Source of the DNA: an uncultured Fretibacterium sp.
GTDB taxonomy: Bacteria > Synergistota > Synergistia > Synergistales > Aminobacteriaceae
Length of the DNA stretch: 64,000 nt
NCBI GenBank assembly: GCA_937911045.1
Contig: CALEPX010000039.1
Location: forward strand, 11,766-75,765
Reading direction: 5' to 3'
The first letter of the stretch is position 1, and every line of letters starts with the position of its first letter. Both the position numbers and the translations under genes were made by a program. The notes under the pieces were generated by a model. That model saw nothing but the letters and a program-made list of their open reading frames with translations. It was not told the origin of the DNA and searched no databases. Shown here one piece after another: positions 20,001-28,363 of the stretch.

Positions 20001-20336
20001 TTCCAAGATACCGGCTTTGTTTAATTCAGCGCACAAATTCAATCCGGATTGACCGCCCAAATTCGGCAATAATGCGTCGGGACGTTCTTTCGCTATGATT
20101 TGTTCAAGACGTTCTGGATTCAGCGGCTCTATGTAAGTTATGTCCGCCATCTCTGGGTCAGTCATAATCGTTGCAGGATTCGAATTTACCAAAACGATCT
20201 CGTATCCCAAAGCTCGCAACGCCTTACAAGCTTGTGTTCCTGAGTAATCAAATTCGCAAGCTTGACCGATTACGATTGGTCCCGAACCGATGATTAAAAT
20301 CTTGTGTATGTCAGTGCGCTGTGCTTGAAATGCCAT
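17100..20336 (-). CDS. carB: Carbamoyl-phosphate synthase large subunit
   Basis: 1078 aa, the usual full length. Two ATP-grasp halves are visible: [21 protein letters not shown] opens the first and [21 protein letters not shown] the second. The C-terminal MGS-like allosteric domain starts at ~940 ([16 protein letters not shown]). The enzyme makes carbamoyl phosphate from bicarbonate, ammonia (from CarA-derived glutamine) and two ATP, for pyrimidine and arginine synthesis. carA is not next to it. The foldase gene lies upstream on the same strand, 31 nt away. ATG start with GAAGGGA upstream. Confidence 0.97.
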   Translation of the reverse strand: [1078 protein letters not shown]

Positions 20337-20367
20337 AAAAATCCCTTCTAACTAACTAATAAATAAT

Positions 20368-21954
20368 CTACTCAGTTTTTGCAGCGTCTCCGGTTTCCTG
20401 AGTTTGTGTTTCCTGTGTTGCAGGTGTAACTTCCGGCGCAGATTCTACGTCTGATTTAACGGCTTCTGGCTCTGTCACGACTTCTGGTGTTGCAGCTTCA
20501 GATTCAGATTTCACAACTTCCGGAGCAGATTCTACGTCTGATTTAGCGGCTTCCGGCTCTGTCACGACTTCTGGCTTTACAACTTCCGGCACAGATTCCA
20601 CTTCTGATTTAGCGGCTTCTGATTCTGTCACAACTTCTGGTGTTGCAGATTCAGATTCGGCTTCTGGTTTTACAGCTTCCGGTGCAGATCCCACTTCTGA
20701 TTTAGCAGCTTCTGGTTCTGTCACGATTTCTGGCTTCACAGCTTCCGGTGCAGATTCCACTTCTGATTTAGCAGCTTCCGGCTCTGTCACAACTTCTGGT
20801 GTTGCAGCTTCTGATTCAGCGGCTACATCTTCGGACTTGGCTTCAGGCTGAGTTTCGGCTGATTCTGGTTCGGCTTCAACTTCCATAACTTCTTCAATCT
20901 CCGGCTCAGATTCTGATTCACTGGCTACGTCGTCGGAAGTCGGGGCTTTCTCGAACAATGACGTATCATTCACAATCAATTCTGCTTTCGCGAGCAATGA
21001 CGCTTCGTAATCGCTAATTCTCTTGGAGCGTTCCTGCTGAGTCAAAACCGAAATTATATCCGCGCTAACCTCGTCGAACGGCGTTATAGTCTCGTCAACG
21101 TGTTCAGCTTTCATGCCGACAGCAAAATCCGCGCTCGAAACTTCGAAAACATCGCTGACCTGTCCAACATCGAGTGACGCAAGCGACTGGAAAACTCCGG
21201 TTGTGAATGCTGATGACGGCAAAAATACTGGCTCACGTGTGAAATTCAACACATCGGACGAATCCAATTCATCGTTCGATACAATCGCTGCCCAAACATC
21301 ACCGCTCAAAATTCTCGTGCGCAAATTCTCCGCCGCAGACTCGTTCTTAAACTCAGCAAGTTGCACCATGAAGCCTTCTGGTTTCGTGTAGATTAAGCCC
21401 TTCATCGTATCGTAAAATTCCAACGCACTGTCCTGACTGATTACGACTTCGCCAATTTCCATTTGCAATAATCTCTGTGTTGCCATTTGATTCGCGAGAT
21501 TGCGTTTGTAATCTTCGACTTTCATTCCGCGCTGAGCAAGTTGCTGGTAGAAAGCTTCACGTGTGACGTAATACGTGTCTGCCTGAGATTTCATTTCCAA
21601 GTCTGCTTCTGCGTCAGAAATTTTGATCCCGTGTTGTTCGATTTCCTTCGCAATTTGCGATTCGAGTACTGCCTGATCTAACGCTGCTTTGTAAAGTGAT
21701 GCGCTGTCGAGTGATGACGCGTTACGACTGGCGTAATTCTCCAGATAAAGTCTCAAACGTCGATCAAGTTCCGAACGCATCAAAGACCTGCCGTTAATTT
21801 TCGCGACTTCGTAATCAGCAATCGTTCTTCCGTCTGAACCGTCTCCCGCTCTTCTGCTGCTGCCACGCTCGTACATCAGAAACGTAGACGCAAGAAACGC
21901 AATTACAATTACAAGCATTATTCCCTTCATGTGATTCCGTAAATGATTCATCAT
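20368..21954 (-). CDS. SurA/PpiD-like membrane-anchored foldase with a repetitive acidic tail
   Basis: 528 aa. One N-terminal transmembrane helix (residues 10-27) is followed by a SurA_N-like helical region (VAKINGRSLMRSELDRRL; ALDQAVLESQIAKEIEQHGI) and a degenerate parvulin-like segment ending near 345. The layout resembles PpiD, the periplasmic chaperone. Residues ~350-510 are low-complexity Glu/Pro/Ala/Val/Ser repeats of ~20 aa (PEVVTEPEAAKSEVESAPE-type) that should be unstructured and highly acidic. Between polA and carB on the same strand. I do not see clear PPIase active-site residues, so a chaperone role is more likely than isomerase activity. Confidence 0.65.
   Translation of the reverse strand: MMNHLRNHMKGIMLVIVIAFLASTFLMYERGSSRRAGDGSDGRTIADYEVAKINGRSLMRSELDRRLRLYLENYASRNASSLDSASLYKAALDQAVLESQIAKEIEQHGIKISDAEADLEMKSQADTYYVTREAFYQQLAQRGMKVEDYKRNLANQMATQRLLQMEIGEVVISQDSALEFYDTMKGLIYTKPEGFMVQLAEFKNESAAENLRTRILSGDVWAAIVSNDELDSSDVLNFTREPVFLPSSAFTTGVFQSLASLDVGQVSDVFEVSSADFAVGMKAEHVDETITPFDEVSADIISVLTQQERSKRISDYEASLLAKAELIVNDTSLFEKAPTSDDVASESESEPEIEEVMEVEAEPESAETQPEAKSEDVAAESEAATPEVVTEPEAAKSEVESAPEAVKPEIVTEPEAAKSEVGSAPEAVKPEAESESATPEVVTESEAAKSEVESVPEVVKPEVVTEPEAAKSDVESAPEVVKSESEAATPEVVTEPEAVKSDVESAPEVTPATQETQTQETGDAAKTE
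20400..20870 (-). repeat. Tandem repeats inside the foldase gene tail
   Basis: About seven imperfect units of ~60 bp encoding 'PE(V/I)VTEPEAAKSEVES(A/V)PEAVK'. The units are close enough in sequence that slippage could change their number between strains. Confidence 0.8.
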
Positions 21955-22043
21955 GATTCTATAAAACCTTCCCTCTCAATATTCAGATTTTTTCACATAA
22001 ACGTGAATTTTAACTAAGTAATTTTAGCATACAACCCGTAAAA

Positions 22044-24443
22044 TTACACATTTGCAAGAGACGTTCCCGTCTTCACTTTCACGTCCAACGGCAAATCATC
22101 ACCGGATTTTCTCATGATTTCGGACATAATCTCAGCAATTTCAGCGGCTTCTTCGAGTTTACATTCACACACGAGCGAGTCGTGAACTTGCAGCAATAAT
22201 TTTCCGCGACCGGTTTTTGCGAAATCAATCATTGCGCGTCTGGAAATATCCGCAGCTGTTCCCTGAATCGGCGAATTTATCAACGCACGATCAAGCCCGT
22301 TGCCTCGCGCAGGAATTTCGTTCACTGGGCGAATGCGTCCGGAAATTGTCCGTGAATATCCGCGCTTTTTTGCTTCGTAAATCATGCTGTTCAGGAATTT
22401 TTTCACACCCGGGACTGCCTGGAAATATTTCTCGATTATGCCTGAAGCTTCAGATCTGGAAATATTTAACCGGTCAGCAAGTCCAAACGAACTCATACCG
22501 TAAATTAACCCGAAATTTATCATCTTCGCAGCACGTCGCAATTCAGGCGTGACAAATTCCGGCGCAACTCCGAATACCCATGACGCAGTTTCTGTGTGAA
22601 TGTCGCGATTTTTCGCAAACGCTTCGAGCAATCTTTCCTCTTGAGATATGTACGCCAAAATCCGCAACTCAATCTGGGAATAATCCGCCGCAACAAAAAT
22701 ATTTTCACGCTCAACAGGAATCAATCCGGCTTTGATTTTCTCCGCCCAAATTCCGAACGCTGGGATATTCTGCAAATTCGGCTCTCTGCTGCTTAGTCTG
22801 CCTGTTCCTGTTAATGCTGCCTCAAATGTCGTATGAATTATTCCGTCCGAAATCGCTGCTTTTTGCAAAGGAATCACGAAACCAGTAAGCATTTTTGCAA
22901 TTTCACGGTGTTCGAGCAACATTGCAGGAATTTTCCGGTTAGGATTGTCGCTTTTTGCCAGACGTTCCAGAACCGCCGCATCAGTTGAGTAAGAATTTCC
23001 GGTCTTAGTTTTGCCCGCGTGTTCGAAGCCAAGTTTCTCGAATAATAGCCATGAGACTTGCTTCGGAGAATTAATATTGATATTTTGACCGCTCGCATTC
23101 AGGATTTCACGTTCAATTTCAGAAACGCGAATCTCAAGCTCATTCTGAACGGTCAGGAATTTCTCGTTATCAAGCCTGATTCCGTGACGCTCCATTTCCA
23201 CCAGAACCGGGATCAACGGCAAATCGATATTTCGCATGACATCGTGTAATTTCTCGTGCGTGAGAATTTCGGCCTCAAGATTCTCCGCGTGTTCGAGCAA
23301 TTTTTTCGCAGGCTCTGGAGATTTTCGGATTTCTGCGAGCAGTTCTTTGAAATTTTTGCTGCTGGTATCCGGATGCAGCATGTAATACGCCGTCCGCAAA
23401 TCCCAAACGTCACTAACATCGCAAGACTCATAATCGCCTCTGGAAATTTCGGACTTGAAATCTGCATAAATATTTCTCTCGTGAATCGCAGCTTTCGAAA
23501 AATTTTTGGGAACTGAACTGTAAATTTTGGCGGATTGAGCTTTAGAATCCGGATTAATTTGTCGCAGCAGTCTTGATAACCCGAGTTTTTCTGCAAGTTT
23601 CACGGCTTCTGGAATATTCGCTTTGAATGCAAGAGCCTGAGCTATGAAATCCTTGTCGAGCAAATCGAAGCGCAATCTGGTAATTTCACGTGTAGCCAGT
23701 ACTTCATCGAGACTAGTCGCGCGCAATTTATTCTGAATCGCTTTCGGCAACTCGTCCAAGTGTGCGAAAATTTCCTCGATGGAACCGAATTGTGAGAGCA
23801 AATTCTCCGCCGTAACTTTCCCGACGTTTTTGATGCCCGGAATATTATCAACTTTGTCGCCCACCATTGCTAAATAATCCGCGAATGCTGACGGTGCAAA
23901 TTTGAAATTCGCTGTGAAAATTTCTTCGTCGTAAATTTCCGTGTTAGATTTATATTTATCCGGATTAAAAATCACCACGCCCTGTCCCAAAAGCTGCTGC
24001 AAATCTTTGTCCGACGAGACGATTAAAACTTCATAACCGGCTTTTCGCGCCAATTTCGTGCAGCTTGCTATAAAATCATCGGCCTCGATTCCGTTTTCCG
24101 CGAGAACGTTGTAGCCCAGAAATTTCAGAAGTTCCTGTAGAATCTGCAGCTGAATCTTGAACGAATCATCAAGTGCTTTGCGAGTTGCTTTGTACTCAGG
24201 CAGAAGCTCGTGCCGAAAATTTTTCCCGCCAGCATCGAACGCGACAATTTTGCACGCCGCCGGATATTTTCTCATGACGTTGAGTAACGTGTTTATGACC
24301 CCGACGATCATGCTTGTTGGAGTTCCATCGGGAGCGGTCAGCTGAATTTTTAGCCCGTTCCAAGCTCTGTGTGCGAGAAAATTCCCGTCTACGATTACAA
24401 TCAGGTTATGATTAAGTTCGAGATTTAATTCTGAGTAATTCAC
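22044..24443 (-). CDS. polA: DNA polymerase I
   Basis: 799 aa. The N-terminal 5'-nuclease domain (1-~290) contains VDGNFLAHRA, EADDFIAS and SSDKDLQQLL with the helix-hairpin-helix GDKVDNIPGIKNVG. A short middle region (~290-400) is too small for an active 3'-5' exonuclease domain. The polymerase domain has motif A (AADYSQIELR), motif B (RRAAKMINFGLIYG) and motif C (QVHDSLV). It fills gaps and removes RNA primers. It therefore probably lacks proofreading, like Taq-type Pol I. GTG start at 24443; GAGAAGG lies ~12 nt upstream. Confidence 0.95.
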   Translation of the reverse strand: MNYSELNLELNHNLIVIVDGNFLAHRAWNGLKIQLTAPDGTPTSMIVGVINTLLNVMRKYPAACKIVAFDAGGKNFRHELLPEYKATRKALDDSFKIQLQILQELLKFLGYNVLAENGIEADDFIASCTKLARKAGYEVLIVSSDKDLQQLLGQGVVIFNPDKYKSNTEIYDEEIFTANFKFAPSAFADYLAMVGDKVDNIPGIKNVGKVTAENLLSQFGSIEEIFAHLDELPKAIQNKLRATSLDEVLATREITRLRFDLLDKDFIAQALAFKANIPEAVKLAEKLGLSRLLRQINPDSKAQSAKIYSSVPKNFSKAAIHERNIYADFKSEISRGDYESCDVSDVWDLRTAYYMLHPDTSSKNFKELLAEIRKSPEPAKKLLEHAENLEAEILTHEKLHDVMRNIDLPLIPVLVEMERHGIRLDNEKFLTVQNELEIRVSEIEREILNASGQNININSPKQVSWLLFEKLGFEHAGKTKTGNSYSTDAAVLERLAKSDNPNRKIPAMLLEHREIAKMLTGFVIPLQKAAISDGIIHTTFEAALTGTGRLSSREPNLQNIPAFGIWAEKIKAGLIPVERENIFVAADYSQIELRILAYISQEERLLEAFAKNRDIHTETASWVFGVAPEFVTPELRRAAKMINFGLIYGMSSFGLADRLNISRSEASGIIEKYFQAVPGVKKFLNSMIYEAKKRGYSRTISGRIRPVNEIPARGNGLDRALINSPIQGTAADISRRAMIDFAKTGRGKLLLQVHDSLVCECKLEEAAEIAEIMSEIMRKSGDDLPLDVKVKTGTSLANV

Positions 24444-24524
24444 GTTTAGACATTACCTTCTCTCTGAATTTTTGCAGATATAATATAGCAAACGTGAAAA
24501 TCTTTTAGAAGGAGTGTGTGAAAT
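24444..24524. promoter_or_regulatory. Divergent promoter region between polA and the macrodomain gene
   Basis: 81 bp. A TATAAT lies at ~24479 for the rightward operon. On the minus strand TTCTAA-17-TATATT could serve polA. The -35 elements are weak on both sides, so assignments are tentative. Confidence 0.35.
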
Positions 24525-25310
24525 TTGCCAGATATACTCGATGAGTTGATAAGTTGCTTGCTGAATGATATGCCCGAATACCGTGAATATTTGGAAAGCT
24601 GCGAGAGTGTCAGTGATAAGAAAATGCTGCTGCGGGGCTTGATGAACGTGAGACTGCCCAAACCGCTCGATGAAAAATTTCTGGAATTGCAGGACGAATA
24701 TTTGCAATCTGAAATTCTTGCGAAAGGAATCGTTGACGTGAATCATATTCCGGAGATTGCGCCGAAAATTTCGCTTTGGCAGGGAGATATTACGCGCCTA
24801 AATTCCGACGCAATCGTGAACGCTGCAAATTCGAAATTACTTGGCTGCTTTGTTCCCGGGCATAATTGCATTGATAACGCGATTCATTCGGCTGCGGGGT
24901 TGCGATTACGCGATGAGTGCAACAGGCTTATGTTTGAGCAGGGGCATCCGGAACCAATCGGTCGCGCGAAAATCACGAAAGCTTATAACTTGCCGAGTAA
25001 ATTCGTGCTGCACACTGTCGGACCGACTGTCAGAGGAAACTTGACACGAAAAAATTGCGACGATCTCGAATCATGTTACGAATCATGTCTTGAACTCGCC
25101 GAGGAAAATAATCTGCGTAGTATCGCGTTCTGCTGCATTTCTACGGGCGTGTTTGGATTTCCGAATCGTGAAGCTGCTGAGATTGCTGTGAAAACTGTCC
25201 GGAATTTCTTATATAATAGCGTGAATATTAATCGCGTAATTTTCAACGTGTTCAAGAACTCAGACTTGGAAATTTACGAGAATATCTTACGGAGGATTTT
25301 TGAGATTTGA
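24525..25310 (+). CDS. Zn-macrodomain ADP-ribosylhydrolase (SirTM-linked)
   Basis: 261 aa. The macrodomain covers ~85-255: ISLWQGDITRLNSDAIVNAAN, then GCFVPGHNCIDNAIHSAAG, then the phosphate-loop STGVFGFPNREAAEIA. The Cys/His-rich loop is characteristic of zinc-containing macrodomains encoded next to SirTM. The family removes ADP-ribose placed on proteins by SirTM. A ~75-aa helical N-terminus also matches this subgroup. TTG start after GAAGGAGTG; the stop overlaps the sirtuin start by 4 nt, so the two are translationally coupled. Confidence 0.85.
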   Translation: MPDILDELISCLLNDMPEYREYLESCESVSDKKMLLRGLMNVRLPKPLDEKFLELQDEYLQSEILAKGIVDVNHIPEIAPKISLWQGDITRLNSDAIVNAANSKLLGCFVPGHNCIDNAIHSAAGLRLRDECNRLMFEQGHPEPIGRAKITKAYNLPSKFVLHTVGPTVRGNLTRKNCDDLESCYESCLELAEENNLRSIAFCCISTGVFGFPNREAAEIAVKTVRNFLYNSVNINRVIFNVFKNSDLEIYENILRRIFEI

Positions 25311-26158
25311 TAAACAGGCTACACGAATTAATCTCGAACTGTGACGCGCTAATCATCGGGGCTGGAGCTGGCTTATCGGCGGCGGCTGGCTTCGAGTATG
25401 ACGGCGAGCGTTTCCGGGAGAATTTCTGGGAGTTCGAGTTGAAATATAAATTTCACGACATGTATTCAGGCGGATTTTACCCGTACAAAACTCTCGAAGA
25501 AAAATGGGCGTTCTGGAGCAAAAGCATTTTCCTGAATCGCTACACGAATCCACCAAAACCGTTGTATGACATGCTGCGAAAAATCGTCGAGGGCAAGAAT
25601 TATTTCGTGATCACAACCAACGTAGACCATTGTTTTCAGAAAGCCGGCTTCGATAAATCCAGATTATTCTACACGCAGGGCGATTACGGATTGTTTCAGT
25701 GCAGCGTGCCGTGTCACGATAAGACTTATGACAACGAGAGAATCATTCGCGAAATGATTTCTAAACAGAGAGATTGCAAGATTCCCTCGGATTTGATTCC
25801 GATTTGTCCGAGATGCGGCAGCCCAATGGAGACGAATTTGCGCAGTGATAACTCGTTCGTTGAGGACGAAGGTTGGCACAGAGCAGCGCGGAATTATCAT
25901 GATTTTCTCGCGGCGAATTTACAGAAGCCTGATGCGAAAATATTATTTCTCGAACTCGGTGTTGGCTTGAATACTCCGGTGATAATCAAGTATCCGTTCC
26001 AGAGAATGACGAGTGAATGTGAGAGTGCTTTTTACGTTTGCGTGAATGCGGAAACATGCAGAATCCCTAAAGATATTCAGGAGCGTTCACTTTGCATTCA
26101 GAGCGATCTTTTTGACGTGATCAATGAGCTTTCAGAACGAGCAGAAAATTCTCGATAA
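25307..26158 (+). CDS. Class M sirtuin (SirTM), protein ADP-ribosyltransferase
   Basis: 283 aa. NAD-binding GAGAGLSAAAGF, TTNVDHCFQ, the TQGDYGLFQC segment, and CPRCGSPM as part of the zinc site. In SirTM the catalytic His of deacetylating sirtuins is replaced by Gln in TQGDYG, as here, and the family ADP-ribosylates rather than deacetylates. The known substrate in other bacteria is a lipoylated GcvH-like protein encoded in the same operon. No GcvH-L or LplA2 gene is present nearby, so the target here is open. TTG start overlapping the macrodomain stop. Confidence 0.87.
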   Translation: MINRLHELISNCDALIIGAGAGLSAAAGFEYDGERFRENFWEFELKYKFHDMYSGGFYPYKTLEEKWAFWSKSIFLNRYTNPPKPLYDMLRKIVEGKNYFVITTNVDHCFQKAGFDKSRLFYTQGDYGLFQCSVPCHDKTYDNERIIREMISKQRDCKIPSDLIPICPRCGSPMETNLRSDNSFVEDEGWHRAARNYHDFLAANLQKPDAKILFLELGVGLNTPVIIKYPFQRMTSECESAFYVCVNAETCRIPKDIQERSLCIQSDLFDVINELSERAENSR

Positions 26159-27164
26159 CGTACCTGAGGACGAACGGGAATATTTGTCGCCACACGATGA
26201 TGATGATTTGCGGAAACTTCCGGCGATAATTTGCGCAATGTCAAACGGTGTCGGAGGCGTGGTGATTTTTGAGAACCCGGGTGAAGATTTCGATGTGAAA
26301 GTTCCGGAGAATATTTTCAGCGCGAGAATAATCTGGAAAAAATATCGCGTCGATTTCCCTGAGAAGAAAATTATCCTGAGAATCTTCCCGGCAAATTATT
26401 ATGACAGACCCGTTCGCGTAAGGAGATTTGCGTACAGACGTTGCGAGGGTGAGAATTTCATCTCGGGAAAAACTGCGTGTGCGAAAATTGCCAGTGATGC
26501 GATGGATTTTGCGTTTGACGATGCGCCGGTGAATCTGGAGCTGGATTCGAAATCTCTGGAAAATTTCAGGGGAAAAGTAATCTCGAATAATCCCGAACTC
26601 GCGAAATTTAACGGGCTGGAATTTCTCAAGCGTACGCATGTATACTCCGGAAAATTCTTGACCGAGGCTGGAGTTTTGCTGCTTGGCTGCGAGAGTGTGT
26701 GCGTGAATCTTGATTTGTCGCTCACTCGTGAGAAGACTGTTCATCTCAGAGCCGGCAATCTATGGAACGCATATTTTCACATGTTGCCGCGCATAATTGT
26801 GCCGAATTTGCGTAAGGAATGTGCGGAGGCTTTGCGGGAAATTTTCACGAACGCGCTGCTTCACACAGACTACAGGCTCTCGCGAAATATCATGATTCGC
26901 ATCACAAGTTCTCCGGCAAAAATCTCGATCAGAAATTCGTGCTGCAATTTGAGACCGAATCGCAATTACAGGCTAATGCAAATTTTCAGGTTACTCAACG
27001 CAGCCAAGGGAGAATCGTCGGGAATGCAGAAGATCAGGAATTATGACGGGAATTTCGAACTGAGATTTGACGCGCTGAATTTCGAAGTCGAATCTGTTCT
27101 GAGATTGCAGCCAAGTGATGAATCCGAGAATCTTGAGAATTTTCCGGACGCATTGATATTATAA
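26124..27164 (+). CDS. AlbA/Schlafen-like protein with an ATPase-type C-terminus
   Basis: 346 aa. The N-terminal ~130 residues look like a diverged AlbA_2 domain (EREYLSP, ICAMSNGVGGVVIFE). The C-terminal part resembles the HATPase_c_4-type module of transcriptional regulators (EALREIFTNALLHTDYRLSRNIMIRI; then KGESSGMQKI). It overlaps the 3' end of the sirtuin gene by 35 nt and shares its strand, so it belongs to the same operon. It could regulate the operon or be an ADP-ribosylation target (inference). No Shine-Dalgarno is obvious, consistent with coupling. Function is not known. Confidence 0.6.
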   Translation: MSFQNEQKILDNVPEDEREYLSPHDDDDLRKLPAIICAMSNGVGGVVIFENPGEDFDVKVPENIFSARIIWKKYRVDFPEKKIILRIFPANYYDRPVRVRRFAYRRCEGENFISGKTACAKIASDAMDFAFDDAPVNLELDSKSLENFRGKVISNNPELAKFNGLEFLKRTHVYSGKFLTEAGVLLLGCESVCVNLDLSLTREKTVHLRAGNLWNAYFHMLPRIIVPNLRKECAEALREIFTNALLHTDYRLSRNIMIRITSSPAKISIRNSCCNLRPNRNYRLMQIFRLLNAAKGESSGMQKIRNYDGNFELRFDALNFEVESVLRLQPSDESENLENFPDALIL

Positions 27165-27201
27165 TATTCACGAACAAAAACTTAACACGGGGTGCAGAAT
27201 C

Positions 27202-28344
27202 TTGCAAGAAAACATAAATCCTAGAAGCAAACCAGTTAGAAGCAAACCAAACTATAATCCCAAAATGATGGCTCATTTGCGCAAACGTAAACGCAATCGC
27301 AGATATTTGTTCTCGGGAATAATCGGAGTGTCGCTGTTATGGTGCGTGGCGATCGCTGTAGCATTCTCGTATTATTTCAAGATGCCGAGTGAAATTTGGG
27401 AGGATTTGCTCCCGATCCCGACTGGAGACAAAGTTAATATCGTGATTGAGAGCGGAATGAATGCACGACAGGCAGCTCGGGCGTTCGAATTTGGAGGAGC
27501 GTTGGAGAATGGTTCGCCTGCGGATCTTGCACGCTGGATGATTAAATTCGGAATTGACAAGCGTATTCTTGCCGGTCAATACAGCGTTGTGCCGTCGTCA
27601 CCGTGGAATCTTGCGCGACAGTTAAAAACTCAGAGACCAGCGTTACTCAAAGCTATGATAGTTCCGGGACTGGATATTTTCAGCCTGAAAGATTCACTCG
27701 CAGGTCAAGATTTCAATCCGGAGAAAATGGACGCAGCAATCATGAATGATAATAATTACCCCGAAGGTTTGCGGAAATTTTTCGGGAGATTGCCGTCGAG
27801 TAAGTACATGCGAATCGTTTTTCTGCAGCCGGAGACTTACATGCTGGTCGAGAGATCGTCTGATGAACTCGTCAGTACAGCATCAAATGCGTGGTGGAGC
27901 AGATGGAACAAAATTATTCAGGCAGGGAATCTCACGTCAAAAGATGTCACTGAAGCTGCGATAGTTGCCTCAATGGTTGAACGCGAAGTCATGCACGAAT
28001 CCGAAGCGCGAAAAGTTTCCGGAGTGATTCATAATCGATTGCGAAGTAACATGTTGCTGCAAATTGACGCTACGGTTGTGTATGCCTGGCGTTTGAAGGG
28101 ACGAAAGTTGACGCGTGTCTTGAAGAAAGATCTGGAAATTAATTCGCCGTACAACACGTATAAGATTCCCGGATTGCCGCCTGAACCGATATGTCTGCCA
28201 AGTGCGGCGGCTTGGGGAGCAGCGTTGAGTCCGGAATATAACGAGTATTATTATTATGTCGCGGGCAAAGACGGTTATCATTATTTTGCGAAGACTTATC
28301 CGGAGCATTTGCAGAATATCAGGCAAGTCAGAGCCAGCAAGTGA
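27202..28344 (+). CDS. mltG: Endolytic murein transglycosylase MltG
   Basis: 380 aa. Cytoplasmic basic N-terminus, one transmembrane helix (~residues 35-57), a LysM-like region (VNIVIESGMNARQAARAFE) and the YceG catalytic domain. VERE at 259-262 carries the catalytic Glu, followed by VIHNRLRSNMLLQIDATVVYA and SPYNTYKIPGLPPEPI. It cleaves nascent glycan strands and helps set their length. TTG start with GGGGTG upstream. It is followed 19 nt later by ftsK. Confidence 0.93.
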   Translation: MQENINPRSKPVRSKPNYNPKMMAHLRKRKRNRRYLFSGIIGVSLLWCVAIAVAFSYYFKMPSEIWEDLLPIPTGDKVNIVIESGMNARQAARAFEFGGALENGSPADLARWMIKFGIDKRILAGQYSVVPSSPWNLARQLKTQRPALLKAMIVPGLDIFSLKDSLAGQDFNPEKMDAAIMNDNNYPEGLRKFFGRLPSSKYMRIVFLQPETYMLVERSSDELVSTASNAWWSRWNKIIQAGNLTSKDVTEAAIVASMVEREVMHESEARKVSGVIHNRLRSNMLLQIDATVVYAWRLKGRKLTRVLKKDLEINSPYNTYKIPGLPPEPICLPSAAAWGAALSPEYNEYYYYVAGKDGYHYFAKTYPEHLQNIRQVRASK

Positions 28345-28363
28345 GAATTTTGGGAGTGATGTA

